Positions 8,893 to 18,354 are shown, counted from the stretch's first letter. The stretch: 64,000 nt of DNA from Atopostipes sp964624875 (GCA_964624875.1 CAZUZA010000004.1:1-64000); one strand, 5' to 3'. Translations and numbers: made by a program. Notes: generated from the letters alone by a model not told the origin.

Positions 8893-9603
8893 ATGTTTGA
8901 CATGTTGACCTTTGATTTATATGAATTGAATTTTTTAACCATCATTTTCCGGATGGGTTTGGCTATTATTGTTGGTGGTTTTATTGGTTTAGAAAGAGAT
9001 ATTAAGCAACGCGCAGCTGGGATTCGAACACATATGTTGGTCTGCTTGGGAGCAGCCATTGTCATGATGACCAACCAATATATTTTTATAACGTTTCCAG
9101 ATGCTCAAATTGATATCACCCGTATGGGCGCGCAAGTTGTCAGTGGGATTGGTTTTATCGGTGCAGGTACAATCCTTGTCACCAATGAACACCGTATTAA
9201 GGGGTTAACGACCGCTGCTGGTTTATGGGCTGCAGCAGCCATCGGACTAGCTATTGGAATTGGTTTTTATGAAATCGCTCTAGTTGGTGGTTTGGCTATT
9301 TTAGTGATTATGATCTTACTTCGCCCCTTTAAACATTATATATTAGATCATATCAATCCATCGGATATTTCATTAATTGTACACACAAAAGATGGTTTGA
9401 ATAGTTTCATCAAACTTGTCTCACAATATGATGTGAAGATTTTTGACTTGAAAGTCGAAAAAGAATTAATGATTAACGATGATGAAAAAGACTTAATCTT
9501 TTTTGTTTCCCTTGAACTAGGCGACCAAGTTGATGAAGAAGAGTTAATCAAAAAACTAAAAATGCTGCCACATATTGAAGATGTGGTTGAAGTCGATTAT
9601 TAA
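8893..9603 (+). CDS. MgtC/SapB family membrane protein
   Basis: Four or five transmembrane helices occupy the first 145 residues. The MgtC signature GGFIGLERDIKQRAAGIRTHMLV is present, as is VVSGIGFIGAGTIL. The soluble C-terminal part (about 155-237) resembles the ACT-like tail of MgtC. Members affect magnesium homeostasis, acid growth or virulence; the role here is unknown. Of two ATGs, 8893 has GGGG seven bases upstream, while 8887 is directly beside it. No clear promoter was resolved in the 180-base gap to nadK. Confidence 0.88.
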   Translation: MFDMLTFDLYELNFLTIIFRMGLAIIVGGFIGLERDIKQRAAGIRTHMLVCLGAAIVMMTNQYIFITFPDAQIDITRMGAQVVSGIGFIGAGTILVTNEHRIKGLTTAAGLWAAAAIGLAIGIGFYEIALVGGLAILVIMILLRPFKHYILDHINPSDISLIVHTKDGLNSFIKLVSQYDVKIFDLKVEKELMINDDEKDLIFFVSLELGDQVDEEELIKKLKMLPHIEDVVEVDY

Positions 9604-9611
9604 AGCCATTC

Positions 9612-9652
9612 AAAAAAGCTCTACTCTTTCCGAAAAAGAAAGAGCGGAGCTT
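9612..9652. terminator. Intrinsic terminator between mgtC and the HEPN gene
   Basis: Stem AAGCTCTACTCTTTC (9616-9630) / GAAAGAGCGGAGCTT (9638-9652) with two central imperfect pairs. The T-run is on the minus-strand side, so it serves chiefly the HEPN gene and possibly also mgtC. Confidence 0.75.
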
Positions 9653-9658
9653 TATACT

Positions 9659-11080
9659 TTACTTGGAAATAATTTCTTCGAAGATGATTTTATCTTCAAT
9701 TCCGATTTCTTTATATATATAGTACAAACAGATTTTGCGCAAGGTCTGATTGACGCGTTTGACTTGTTCGATATTTTCTAACCGATTAGGGTAATTCTCT
9801 GGAAAATCCCCATGAGTAAAATAATGACGGGTCTCAACAATCCGATTAATAAAAGAACCAATCGAACGTGATTTTCTTTTTGTCCCACTTTTAATATTGA
9901 GCGTGTCAAAAATATCGTCCGGAAGATTTTTGATTAAATAGTCCAATCGTTTTCGCAAACTTTTCTCTGGCTTATAATAAACTTGGGAGCGAAAGCGCCC
10001 TTGGTATTTTTCAGGGATCGCTTCGTTAATAAAGTCAATAATCTGTTGGCGCGCTGCTTCTTGTTGACTGTCTTCTGTGATATTTAAGTGGGGTTCTACA
10101 AAATTCCGATGGTAAATCTCTAAGTTGCGAATGGAGTTTAACAACTTCGTTTCATAAAACTCTTCTAAGTAAAACTCACTTAAGTAGTCATCAATAATTA
10201 AATCCAATTTATTTCTCTTCGCATTATAATTCAACAACAATCGGTCAAAGTGCTTTTCTAAATCTTTAAAGGTTGTATGCATTTCAGAAGTCGAATAATT
10301 AGTCCGGTGATTTAATTGTTCAAAGATATACGAACCTCTAATACCTGGCTTCACTTCAAAGCGAATGTACTGAAACTTATTAATACGTCCTCCTAGAAAA
10401 TCAATCAGCCGTACAAAACTAAGAGCATTCTTGTAGAAGGTTTGAAACCACTCACGCCCAATTGCTGGATATTCCAGACGAACTTCAGTACCACTTTTTA
10501 CAAAGACAGACGTATGGTTTCCCGATACATCTTGATTGATTGAAAGTTGCAAAATTAAATCATCTAATAATTCAAACGTTCGTTTTTTTACCATCCCGTA
10601 AGGAATGCTCAACTCTTCTTTTTCAAAAATCTTTTCATGGTGAATCGTCTGCCCAAGCCAACCCAGTAAATGATTCGTACTAAAAGATAAATCATGGATC
10701 TTAAAGTCATTTTGTCCATGTTCAAATATTTTAGAAAATGTATCTGCAAGCTCTATTTCACCAAAGGGGCTCGAGGCATCATCTTCGAAGATATAGCATG
10801 CTTGAATCGAAAAGTGATGAACCGAGTAACCTTCTTGCTGGTTTAGAGCTGGTCTTGAATCCAGGTTGGGAATCCAAATAAAATGCCCATCTTCGGTGTA
10901 GCCGTAAAGCATTTTTTTATAATGAAAGGACGACATGTCACCAAACAATTTCAAGGTGATTTCCCCCCGTTGATATGTGAGAATACCACTAACGGCATCA
11001 TCTAGTTGCTTATAATTAACTGTCCATAGACCCATCATTTCAAAATGTGTGTTCAGAGAATAATCCGACAAAGTCTTCAT
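9659..11080 (-). CDS. ApeA-like HEPN-domain protein, possible phage defence
   Basis: A 473-residue protein. The N-terminal half is beta-rich and resembles the ApeA N-terminal domain. The C-terminal third is helical with the HEPN motif RX4H in RHYFTHGD (Arg418, His423), close to SIGSFINRIVETRHYFTH, the usual position in ApeA-type HEPN ribonucleases. ApeA proteins cause abortive infection against phage, probably by RNA cleavage. That role is an inference here. The first codon of the frame is GTG (11089), but ATG at 11080 has AGAGG eight bases upstream and was chosen. It stands alone between two terminator-bounded regions, next to a small membrane protein and gene relics. Confidence 0.62.
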   Translation of the reverse strand: MKTLSDYSLNTHFEMMGLWTVNYKQLDDAVSGILTYQRGEITLKLFGDMSSFHYKKMLYGYTEDGHFIWIPNLDSRPALNQQEGYSVHHFSIQACYIFEDDASSPFGEIELADTFSKIFEHGQNDFKIHDLSFSTNHLLGWLGQTIHHEKIFEKEELSIPYGMVKKRTFELLDDLILQLSINQDVSGNHTSVFVKSGTEVRLEYPAIGREWFQTFYKNALSFVRLIDFLGGRINKFQYIRFEVKPGIRGSYIFEQLNHRTNYSTSEMHTTFKDLEKHFDRLLLNYNAKRNKLDLIIDDYLSEFYLEEFYETKLLNSIRNLEIYHRNFVEPHLNITEDSQQEAARQQIIDFINEAIPEKYQGRFRSQVYYKPEKSLRKRLDYLIKNLPDDIFDTLNIKSGTKRKSRSIGSFINRIVETRHYFTHGDFPENYPNRLENIEQVKRVNQTLRKICLYYIYKEIGIEDKIIFEEIISK

Positions 11081-11205
11081 CCAACCCACCTCTTCTGTAA
11101 GCGTTCCCTTTCTTTTATTATAGCATTATCAAGATTGCGTTGCTTCGATTAAAACATCCGCTGACGATTCCATTTTATAGCATCCTTAAATCCAACAGGT
11201 CACTT

Positions 11206-11412
11206 TTAATCGCTATTCACTCTATTCTTGTTCTGATAATAGGTGTGTACGCGAAAATAGATGGTTGTTAAAAGCGTAAGCGTGGCACTTATTCCAAAGA
11301 CCCAAATAAGAACAGTCGGAATAGATCCACCTGATATAAATAGAATGCCGATCGTAATGAGCGAAGTGATAGCGACTGCCAATTCGACTTTTACTAACTG
11401 TTCTAAAAACAT
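11206..11412 (-). CDS. Small two-helix membrane protein
   Basis: A 68-residue protein with two hydrophobic helices (about 10-29 and 33-53) and a basic, polar tail. I do not recognise a family. AGGAG lies seven bases before ATG, which supports real translation. It may belong to the same transcript as the HEPN gene downstream, 125 bases away. Confidence 0.5.
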   Translation of the reverse strand: MFLEQLVKVELAVAITSLITIGILFISGGSIPTVLIWVFGISATLTLLTTIYFRVHTYYQNKNRVNSD

Positions 11413-11544
11413 GTGACCACTCCTAATAAGATGAACCTCCTGTGTAAACTTCTTCTATTCCATTATATCACTACAAGGCAAGCCAAATAAAACAATAAGG
11501 AATAGACTTCTCGAATAGAAATCCACTCCTTTATTTCAACTATA

Positions 11545-11637
11545 CTATTTTGGTAAATTTAAAAAAGAACCTAGCTTTTTATCAAAAGTATCTGGGACAA
11601 AAGGTTCATGACCACCATTATGATAAATAGTAATCAT
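11545..11637 (-). pseudogene. C-terminal relic of an unidentified protein, possibly an alpha/beta hydrolase
   Basis: A 30-codon frame ends in GGHEPFVPDTFDKKLGSFLNLPK and a TAG stop. It looks like the C-terminus of a larger enzyme and overlaps the epimerase relic in another frame. No ribosome site lies before its ATG. It probably marks a deletion junction. The rest of 11413-11807 outside the two relics shows nothing I can name. Confidence 0.4.
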
Positions 11638-11743
11638 TTAAATTATCCACACCAATAACGTGATGGCCTTCTTCCAATAATTTTTTACTCAAAAAGGCAC
11701 CGATGAAACCCGCTGCCCCTGTTACGATGATATGTTTAGACAA
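11618..11743 (-). pseudogene. N-terminal relic of a nucleotide-sugar epimerase
   Basis: Starting from TTG behind GGAGGG (seven-base spacing), the frame reads a Rossmann start: SKHIIVTGAAGFIGAFLSKK, then HHVIGVDNLNDYY, and stops after 41 residues. This is the NAD-binding start of a UDP-glucuronate or UDP-glucose 4-epimerase, which is normally over 300 residues long. The rest is gone. The good ribosome site suggests the loss is recent. It lies just downstream of the DUF616 glycosyltransferase gene on the same strand. Confidence 0.65.
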
Positions 11744-11807
11744 TGTTTAACCCTCCAGTAATCTAGCTGTTCAAACGATCTTCATTCAAAAGCTGAAGCA
11801 ATCTATT

Positions 11808-12907
11808 TTAAGTGGTGACCTTTCCATGATAAGAAATCAGTCCTTCAGGCATCATAGGTGGGTTGATTTTCTTAAACGCATAATTTGAATAAATATCATT
11901 CCCTAAGCCGGCCAATTCTAACGTACGAAGGCCTCGACGATATAATATTAGTGGCAACATGATGTTCTCTTTTGTTGCCTGTTGTGCTGTTTCGTCCCAC
12001 CACTCTTCCATGATTGCAATGCAGGTCTCATGGTGATGGTTTCTAAAAATAACGGACGTATCAAGAAAGCCATAATCTTTTGGCAAACCTTGCTTCTCTA
12101 GATACTCTTTTTGTTTTNNNNNNNNNNNNNNNNNNNNNNNNNNNNNNNNNNNNNNNNNNNNNNNNNNNNNNNNNNNNNNNNNNNNNNNNNNNNNNNNNNN
12201 NNNNNNNNNNNNNNNNNAAGAAAGCCATAATCTTTTGGCAAACCTTGCTTCTCTAGATACTCTTTTTGTTTTTCAGTGTCTTGTTTAGAAAATTCCCCAT
12301 GGACATGCCCCAAATCCGTTTCTATGTAGGCACAGTCGACTCGATAATCATTATGAAATACCACGCCATAAGCATTCAAACGTTCAATAAATTCTGTCGG
12401 ATCCGTCATTATTTTGATGCTCGAATCCACATAAAGTGAATAGTAAAATGTTTCAAACAATAAGTGCGCATGCATTTTAACAAACTGTTCTTTCATGGAT
12501 GCCGAAGCTTCCCTTAAATCGTAACTGTCAAAATCAAGCGTTACTTTTTCCCAAATCGAATGTTCTGGAACCTCTTGGTCTGTAAAAACATAAAAGTGAC
12601 AGTTGTCTGGGACCGTTAACGGTTCAATCAAATCTGAAAGAGTGCCGTAACTTGCTGTATAAACAACTATTTTCTCTTCTGAGAAGTATTGAATAGAACG
12701 CCTTTCAAATTCAGGGTTCTTTTCTGTAATATCCACCTCAATATTAAAAAAGTGGCTGTCCACTTTTTGGGACAACTCTTTTTGTTCCGATAAATAGTGA
12801 CTTAATCGAGTTCGGTAATCATGTAAAATAGCTTGCCGATTTAAGTCTTTAATGGTTGCCATCTGATTCTCATAAGCAGCGACAAATGATTGCTCTTTTG
12901 GAAACAT
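11808..12907 (-). CDS. DUF616 (TOD1/MUCI70-like) glycosyltransferase, interrupted only by an assembly gap
   Basis: The coding sequence contains a 100-N gap at 12118-12217. The 55 bases before and after the gap are identical. Removing the Ns and one copy gives one continuous frame of 945 bases (314 residues), so this is not a broken gene. The domain starts near IVVYTASYGTLSDLIEPL and continues with FYVFTDQEVPEHSIW. FETFYYSLYVDSSIKI, then FRNHHHETCIAIMEEWWDE, fits DUF616, a GT-A-like fold family. A coiled N-terminal segment (about 10-50) precedes it. Donor and acceptor are unknown. The neighbouring epimerase relic and the cell-envelope operon suggest a role in surface glycans. Confidence 0.7.
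12063..12272. repeat. 55-base duplicated flanks around a 100-N gap (assembly artefact)
   Basis: Bases 12063-12117 and 12218-12272 are identical over 55 positions and border exactly 100 N. A 55-base overlap equals a common assembler k-mer size, so the two contig ends should have been merged. Confidence 0.9.
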
Positions 12908-13013
12908 GTTTTTCCTCCCTCACATATACATTTATGTAATTTTTTCTAATATTAAGCGATTACTTTAATCCTAACATGAATATATGGAGTAGACGCTCAG
13001 ACATGAAAACAAA

Positions 13014-13047
13014 AAAGACACCAAAATCAATTGATTTGGATGTCTTT
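13014..13047 (-). terminator. Terminator of the GT2-gtrA-yfhO operon
   Basis: An imperfect stem, AAAGACA...ATCA paired with TGAT...TGTCTTT, stands six bases past the yfhO stop codon. It is followed on the minus strand by a T-rich stretch. Confidence 0.7.
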
Positions 13048-13052
13048 CTCTA

Positions 13053-15740
13053 TTATTTTTGACGAATAATCACTATACCGATGAGTCCTAACAGTGAAAG
13101 GATGGCTCCTGTAAAAAGGAAGGGTGTTTGGTAAACAAACTCAACTGTGTGTTCCCCACTATTAATCGGAAGACCGATAAAACCAACGTTTACACGCTCT
13201 GTTTCAACCTCTACCCCATCGACTAAGGCAGTCCATCCCGATGAATATGGGATGCTCGTGACCAACATACCACCTTCACCAGTCACTTGTCCTTTCACAT
13301 ACTCATTTTCGAAAACCTCAAGTTCAAGAGCCTTTTCTTGTCGCCTTTCGGCAAATGCTGCAATGTCTGCTTCATTGTATGGTCTAGATACGACCGATAT
13401 TTTATCAAAATGATACTGGCCGATATGGTCAAACTCTAAACCCATTGTAATCTCTGCTTGTGAAACGCGATTTAAATGAATCAACATATTTTCGCGTTTA
13501 AAATAAGAACTGAAGCTATATTTATTTGATTGTAAAACACTTTTCGTATGCGCATTAAAATGTGCGTTTATACGGAAGGCCGTATTTTGTTCCAGACCCA
13601 ATTCTTTTTCAGGTGGTTCAAACTGGATGCCTTCAATATATAAAAAGACTTCTTGATCAATAAATTTTTCGGGATCGTCAAAATGGAAAACAAGCATACT
13701 ATGCTTTTCCGTCACTTCAAGGCTCAACGCCTCATTGAGTGACCACTCTTGTGGCATATGAATACCTGAAAAGGAAGTGCCTGACCCATGATGTGTCAAT
13801 ACCGTTGGTGGAACAGACACGGGGTCTAAGTTTGTATGTTCTTCTAAAATAACCGCTTCTTCTAAAAGACTCTCTCTTTGAACGGGATGCATCTCTTCCA
13901 CTTCATCTAGCGTCACCGCTTGATTGACCACATAAGCAAAAGGCGCCGCATAAGGGGTTTCGGCCACTAGGACTTCTTCCTCACGATTCGATAACTCTTG
14001 ATTGATGCGATAGCTGGGTGGTAAATACTGGATATGATCCGGATGCGTGATTATATAGCGCACACCTAGTGCTTGGTTCGCAACACGTCGATCATCGATA
14101 CCATTTCTTAAGGGTTGAATAACTTGATACTGACTATTTTCAATCATCATTGAAAAATCAGATACATAGCCACTTGTTAAAGAAGCATATGAGTTTAGTC
14201 CCATCACATCTAAATGGGCATAATGGTTCCGTACTTGGTTATCCATTGAAGAAACACCGATACGGTACCACTCGTCTTGTGGCAACTTCGCTTCTACCCC
14301 ACTAAACACATCTGTATAAGCCTCATCAATGGTGCCATAATCTTCTGTGGCACACATGGCATTTTTTCCTAAAGGTGTATAAAAATTCAAAGCATTCATG
14401 CTCATATTTAATGCAACGAGACCAACGGCCACTTTACCAACAGTCGCCGATTGAAATGAGTGTTTTTGCGTAAGCGTCGCTAAATAGTAACCAACCCACC
14501 CAATCATAACAGGCGAAAAATATAAAAAGGCATTGAACATAAAGTAGGATGTAACACTATATAAAAGCGTAAAAGCAATCATTAACCACTTCATCCACCT
14601 GATATCTTGCGCCTTCATTTCACCAATATGCTCTAAAAAATAAACCAAAACAAGTGCGAGGTAAAATGGAAAAACAAAGGTGAAACGATTATACGGGCTC
14701 GATAAGCCGTTCATAATCGATCCAAAAATTGGGAATAGGACCATAATCGCAAGTAGCAAGAGTGCCCAAAATAGATCAGGTTTTTCTTTTCGCTTGCGCA
14801 CTAAAAATGGCAGGGGCAAAATCGCGAGTACGGAAAAGCCACCGACAGTCCAATATTTCGTCCCTGGTGTGATAACGTTGAGTAAGAGTAAACCGTAATA
14901 ATCGGTCGGGTATAGCAACATCGAAATGGGTGGTAAACCGGTTGAACGCGAGGCCTTTAAAAAGCCATAAACTTGTGGCAGAAATACCACTGCTGCTAGC
15001 ATTAAACCAAGCAGATAATACCCGATAAAACGCAATAAGAGCTGCCCGAAAGCTAGCCAAGTTCGTTTAAAGTCGCCTGTAAGATAACGAATCAGCGCAT
15101 AGAAAAAGGCCAATAAGGTTAACATGTAAAAGAAATAAAAGTTTGAGATCGCACTGATGCCAATCATAAACGCAAAAAAAGCACCGGATTTTTTATCTAA
15201 AACTTTTTCAATGCCAATCGCGATGAGTGGAAACCAGATCATTGGATGAATAAAAAACGGATGGCGCACGACATTGTAAATGACATAATGACTTAAACCA
15301 TACAATACACTCGCTGGCAAAGCGCTCCAATGCGTTATTTTCATGTGGCGCGCGTAAGCTAAGAAGCTAGCACCCACAGCCCAGATACGTACAAGCATGA
15401 TGAAATGAAAGGCGAATTCTTCCGTACCTTGTGGAAACAGAAGACCTAAATAAACAAAAGGATCTCCCACAACGTAATAGCCGTATGTTAAAAGCGTGTC
15501 GGCCCCGACGTTAATGGACCAATCCCAACTTTGCCAATTTCCCGTTGCAACAAAATCGCGCAGCATTTGTAAGTATTCTTTAAAAAAGGGGTAATGTTGA
15601 TGAAAGCCATCCCCTTCATGAATAAAGCTTTTTCCGGTAAGGACAAAAGGCAAGAAGATTATCCCAGCTAGTACCAAAAAGATCGATGTATACATTAAAA
15701 ATGTGCGTTTATTGACTAACGGCTGTTTTGCTTTCTGCAT
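13053..15740 (-). CDS. YfhO-family membrane glycosyltransferase
   Basis: An 895-residue polytopic protein with about 12-13 transmembrane helices, a large extracytoplasmic C-terminal part (about 480-860) and a last helix at the end. The N-terminal segment FIHEGDGFHQHYPFFKEYL carries the acidic residue typical of GT-C enzymes in the first outer loop. YfhO proteins transfer a sugar from a lipid carrier to lipoteichoic acid or a similar outer polymer. The two genes upstream supply the other parts: a GT2 enzyme that loads the carrier and a GtrA-type flippase. Start ATG follows GAGGAGG. Confidence 0.85.
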   Translation of the reverse strand: MQKAKQPLVNKRTFLMYTSIFLVLAGIIFLPFVLTGKSFIHEGDGFHQHYPFFKEYLQMLRDFVATGNWQSWDWSINVGADTLLTYGYYVVGDPFVYLGLLFPQGTEEFAFHFIMLVRIWAVGASFLAYARHMKITHWSALPASVLYGLSHYVIYNVVRHPFFIHPMIWFPLIAIGIEKVLDKKSGAFFAFMIGISAISNFYFFYMLTLLAFFYALIRYLTGDFKRTWLAFGQLLLRFIGYYLLGLMLAAVVFLPQVYGFLKASRSTGLPPISMLLYPTDYYGLLLLNVITPGTKYWTVGGFSVLAILPLPFLVRKRKEKPDLFWALLLLAIMVLFPIFGSIMNGLSSPYNRFTFVFPFYLALVLVYFLEHIGEMKAQDIRWMKWLMIAFTLLYSVTSYFMFNAFLYFSPVMIGWVGYYLATLTQKHSFQSATVGKVAVGLVALNMSMNALNFYTPLGKNAMCATEDYGTIDEAYTDVFSGVEAKLPQDEWYRIGVSSMDNQVRNHYAHLDVMGLNSYASLTSGYVSDFSMMIENSQYQVIQPLRNGIDDRRVANQALGVRYIITHPDHIQYLPPSYRINQELSNREEEVLVAETPYAAPFAYVVNQAVTLDEVEEMHPVQRESLLEEAVILEEHTNLDPVSVPPTVLTHHGSGTSFSGIHMPQEWSLNEALSLEVTEKHSMLVFHFDDPEKFIDQEVFLYIEGIQFEPPEKELGLEQNTAFRINAHFNAHTKSVLQSNKYSFSSYFKRENMLIHLNRVSQAEITMGLEFDHIGQYHFDKISVVSRPYNEADIAAFAERRQEKALELEVFENEYVKGQVTGEGGMLVTSIPYSSGWTALVDGVEVETERVNVGFIGLPINSGEHTVEFVYQTPFLFTGAILSLLGLIGIVIIRQK

Positions 15741-15757
15741 TCTTCTTCCCTCCTCTG

Positions 15758-16165
15758 TTATAAAAAGATAAATAGTTTACTAAAGACATAGTTTAGAACC
15801 ACAACAATAAATTGTGTGGCTAATTTGGCCAGATTGGTATCAAATGTTAAAAAGTCAACGAGTAACCACATCGCCATCATATCCGCTAAGCCTGATACAA
15901 AACGAAAACCGATAAAGCGCATAAACTCAAAGAGATTTTCACGCATCGTAAGCCCACTCGATTTAAAGACAAATAATTTATTCGTTATGTAAGCAAATAA
16001 AATGGACAACACAATCGCTATCGCATTTGCTGTTAAATAAGGCCATTCCAGCAAGGTATCAAAAATGTAAAAGACAACGATGTTTACAAGAGTCGTTAAG
16101 ACCCCAAATATAATGTAGTCGATTATTTCTTTGTAAGTTTTATAAAGGTCATTTAGTTTTTTCAT
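15758..16165 (-). CDS. GtrA-family membrane protein, putative lipid-linked sugar flippase
   Basis: About 135 residues with four transmembrane helices in the GtrA pattern (YIIFGVLTTLVNIVVFYIF, then FAYITNKLFVFKS). GtrA proteins are thought to flip undecaprenyl-phosphate sugars to the outer face. The frame can be extended to GTG at 16180, but ATG at 16165 gives the usual MKKLNDLYKTYKEI start. Either way it overlaps the end of the GT2 gene, so translation is probably coupled. Confidence 0.85.
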   Translation of the reverse strand: MKKLNDLYKTYKEIIDYIIFGVLTTLVNIVVFYIFDTLLEWPYLTANAIAIVLSILFAYITNKLFVFKSSGLTMRENLFEFMRFIGFRFVSGLADMMAMWLLVDFLTFDTNLAKLATQFIVVVLNYVFSKLFIFL

Positions 16166-17129
16166 TTGACTTTGTTTCACTTTCTGTCTGTTTTTTTTCT
16201 ATTTTTTTGGAGATCTCACGTACAAAATAAGTTGGTCGTCCCTTTGTTTCGATAAAAACACGTGCTAAATATTCCCCGATTGCTCCGAGTGAAATAAGCT
16301 GTATCCCACCTAAAAAGACAATGGCTGCTAGTAAGGTTGGATACCCCGCCACATCAGAACCATAAAAGAAGGCTTTAAATAATTCAATAAATAAAAAGAT
16401 AAAAGATAATAAGGAAATCAGCAAACCGATAATCGACCACATACGTAATGGGGCCGTTGTATATGAGGTAATGCCATCAATAGCTAGTTTTGTTAAAGCC
16501 GATAAACGCCATTTTGTGTCCCCTGCCACTCGTTCGGATTCTTCATATTCTAATTCTTTTTTACGGAAGCCAATATACGCATATAGGCCTTTTGTATTTC
16601 GTTCATTTTCACGTAATTCTTTTAAAGCCTCGATACATTTGCGATCAAGTAGACGGAAATCCCCCGCATGTTTATAAACTTCGCCATCTGCCATCCACTC
16701 TAAAAGGCCATAATACATCTTTGAAGCCAAACGCTTGAACGGATTGACTTCAGCTTTCTCTTTACGAACGGTGAACACATCTTCATAACCTTGTTCCCAC
16801 CAATAAAGCATCTCTTTAATCATTTCAGGTGGATGTTGTAAATCAGCATCCATGATAATCACGGCATCCCCATCTGCGTAATCAAAACCAGCTAGCATCG
16901 CTTTTTCTTTCCCGAAATTTCGGGACAACTCTATGTATTCCACACGCCCGTCTTCCTCTTGGTATTTGCTAAGAATTTGCTGCGTCTGGTCGGTACTCCC
17001 ATCATTAATGAAAAGAACTTGAAAAGTATAATTTGTTAATGAGTTCAAAATCGGAACCAATGTCTCTTTTAAGGCCGGCAATACTTCTTCCTCATTGTAG
17101 GCCGGTATGAGTATCGTAATTTGTTTCAT
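16149..17129 (-). CDS. CsbB/YkcC-like GT2 glycosyltransferase making a lipid-linked sugar
   Basis: The GT2 domain begins ILIPAYNEEEVLPAL and has the DXD-type IMDADLQHP. Two C-terminal transmembrane helices (about 230-255 and 268-292) and GAIGEYLARVFIETKGRPTY follow the DPM1/CsbB pattern. It would transfer a sugar from a nucleotide to undecaprenyl phosphate on the inner face. It heads the operon GT2-gtrA-yfhO, the same trio that modifies lipoteichoic acid in other Firmicutes. The open frame begins at GTG 17138; ATG 17129 is preferred because it gives the family N-terminus. Confidence 0.88.
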   Translation of the reverse strand: MKQITILIPAYNEEEVLPALKETLVPILNSLTNYTFQVLFINDGSTDQTQQILSKYQEEDGRVEYIELSRNFGKEKAMLAGFDYADGDAVIIMDADLQHPPEMIKEMLYWWEQGYEDVFTVRKEKAEVNPFKRLASKMYYGLLEWMADGEVYKHAGDFRLLDRKCIEALKELRENERNTKGLYAYIGFRKKELEYEESERVAGDTKWRLSALTKLAIDGITSYTTAPLRMWSIIGLLISLLSFIFLFIELFKAFFYGSDVAGYPTLLAAIVFLGGIQLISLGAIGEYLARVFIETKGRPTYFVREISKKIEKKQTESETKSNEKTK

Positions 17130-17225
17130 CTTCCCCACTCTTCCCCTAATATTCTTATGTTAATTTTACCTGACAACTAAAATTTGTGCGACTATTACCC
17201 TTTAAACCAGCATCTAAAATAAAAA

Positions 17226-17266
17226 AATCCTCTTAAACACCTGCCTCATTAAATAAGACGAGGATT
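17226..17266 (-). terminator. Terminator of dus
   Basis: Stem AATCCTC (17226-17232) / GAGGATT (17260-17266) with a 27-base loop. On the minus strand the stem runs directly into seven T residues. Confidence 0.55.
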
Positions 17267-17289
17267 CGTTCAAGAGGAAGGTCATTTAA

Positions 17290-18285
17290 TTAGTTTGCGC
17301 CTAAATTCGCTGTAATATTATCTTCCAATTCTTTCTCAAAAGCATCAAGTTTCGCGCGCGCTTCGTCTGTTGTATCAGTTTCCATTAATTCTTGACGCAA
17401 GCCAGATGCACCAGCTACCCCACGAATGTAAATTTTAAAGAAACGACGTAAAGGCTTAAACGGACGATCGTCTTCTTTTTGCATGTCGTCGAATAAATCT
17501 AGATGGTAACGGAATAAGTCAAATAATTCTTTTGGCTCATGTTCCGTTTCCATTTCTTCAAATGCAAATGGATTTGTAAAGACGCCTCGACCAATCATCA
17601 CACCATCAACACCATATTTTTCAACAAGTTCTAAACCAACTTGACGGTTTGGTATATCGCCATTGATTGTAATTAATGTGTCTGGTGCAATCTCATCACG
17701 CATTTTAACAATATCAGGAATTAAGTCCCAATGTGCTTTATACTTACTCATTTCTTTACGTGTACGTAAGTGAATCGATAAGTTCGCAATATCTTGTCTT
17801 AAAATGTGTGGCAACCAACGATGCATTTCTTCGACGTTATAGTAGCCCAGGCGTGTTTTAACACTCACGGGAATCCCACCAGCTTTCGCCGCTTGAATCA
17901 ATTCCGCCGCTTTTTCAGGGTGTTTAATTAAGCCTGCACCACGTCCATTTTTTGCAACGTTTGCAACCGGACACCCCATATTAATATCGATCCCTTTGTA
18001 GCCAGCTTTTGCCATATCGATACTCATCTTTTCAAAATGCTCGGGCTGATCGCCCCAAATATGCGCCACGATGGGATGTTCATCTTCTGTAAAAAGTAAA
18101 CGACTTTTCACGCTTTGACGAGCCGTTGGATGGCAATAACTTTCAGCATTCGTAAACTCAGTAAAGTAGACATCTGGTGCTGCAGCTTTCGCAATCACAT
18201 GGCGAAACACCGTATCCGTCACATCTTCCATCGGTGCTAACGCAAAAAAGGGTCTTGGTAAATCATTCCAAAAGTTTTCAGTCAC
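17290..18285 (-). CDS. dus: tRNA-dihydrouridine synthase
   Basis: A 331-residue FMN enzyme that reduces specific uridines in tRNA to dihydrouridine. The TIM barrel starts with FALAPMEDVTDTVFR. The motif GIDINMGCPVANVAKNGRGAGLIKHP contains the active-site Cys105, and VDGVMIGRGVFTNPFAF is the C-terminal flavin-binding element. The subfamily (DusB-like or another) and target positions cannot be fixed by eye. The gene is monocistronic between two terminators. Confidence 0.92.
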   Translation of the reverse strand: MTENFWNDLPRPFFALAPMEDVTDTVFRHVIAKAAAPDVYFTEFTNAESYCHPTARQSVKSRLLFTEDEHPIVAHIWGDQPEHFEKMSIDMAKAGYKGIDINMGCPVANVAKNGRGAGLIKHPEKAAELIQAAKAGGIPVSVKTRLGYYNVEEMHRWLPHILRQDIANLSIHLRTRKEMSKYKAHWDLIPDIVKMRDEIAPDTLITINGDIPNRQVGLELVEKYGVDGVMIGRGVFTNPFAFEEMETEHEPKELFDLFRYHLDLFDDMQKEDDRPFKPLRRFFKIYIRGVAGASGLRQELMETDTTDEARAKLDAFEKELEDNITANLGAN

Positions 18286-18334
18286 TTTTATTCATTTCCT
18301 TTCAGTCTTTCGTTTCGGTAAGGTTCATTAAAAA

Positions 18335-18354
18335 AAGCAGAATCTAGTCTGCTT
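18335..18354 (-). terminator. Small terminator upstream of dus
   Basis: Perfect 7-bp stem AAGCAGA / TCTGCTT with a six-base loop and a T-run on the minus strand. It blocks read-through from the sugar-transport operon into dus. Confidence 0.65.

Noticed and set aside
11808..12907. Two separate or frameshifted genes in the DUF616 region
   Set aside because: The break is caused by 100 N between identical 55-base ends; merging restores one frame.
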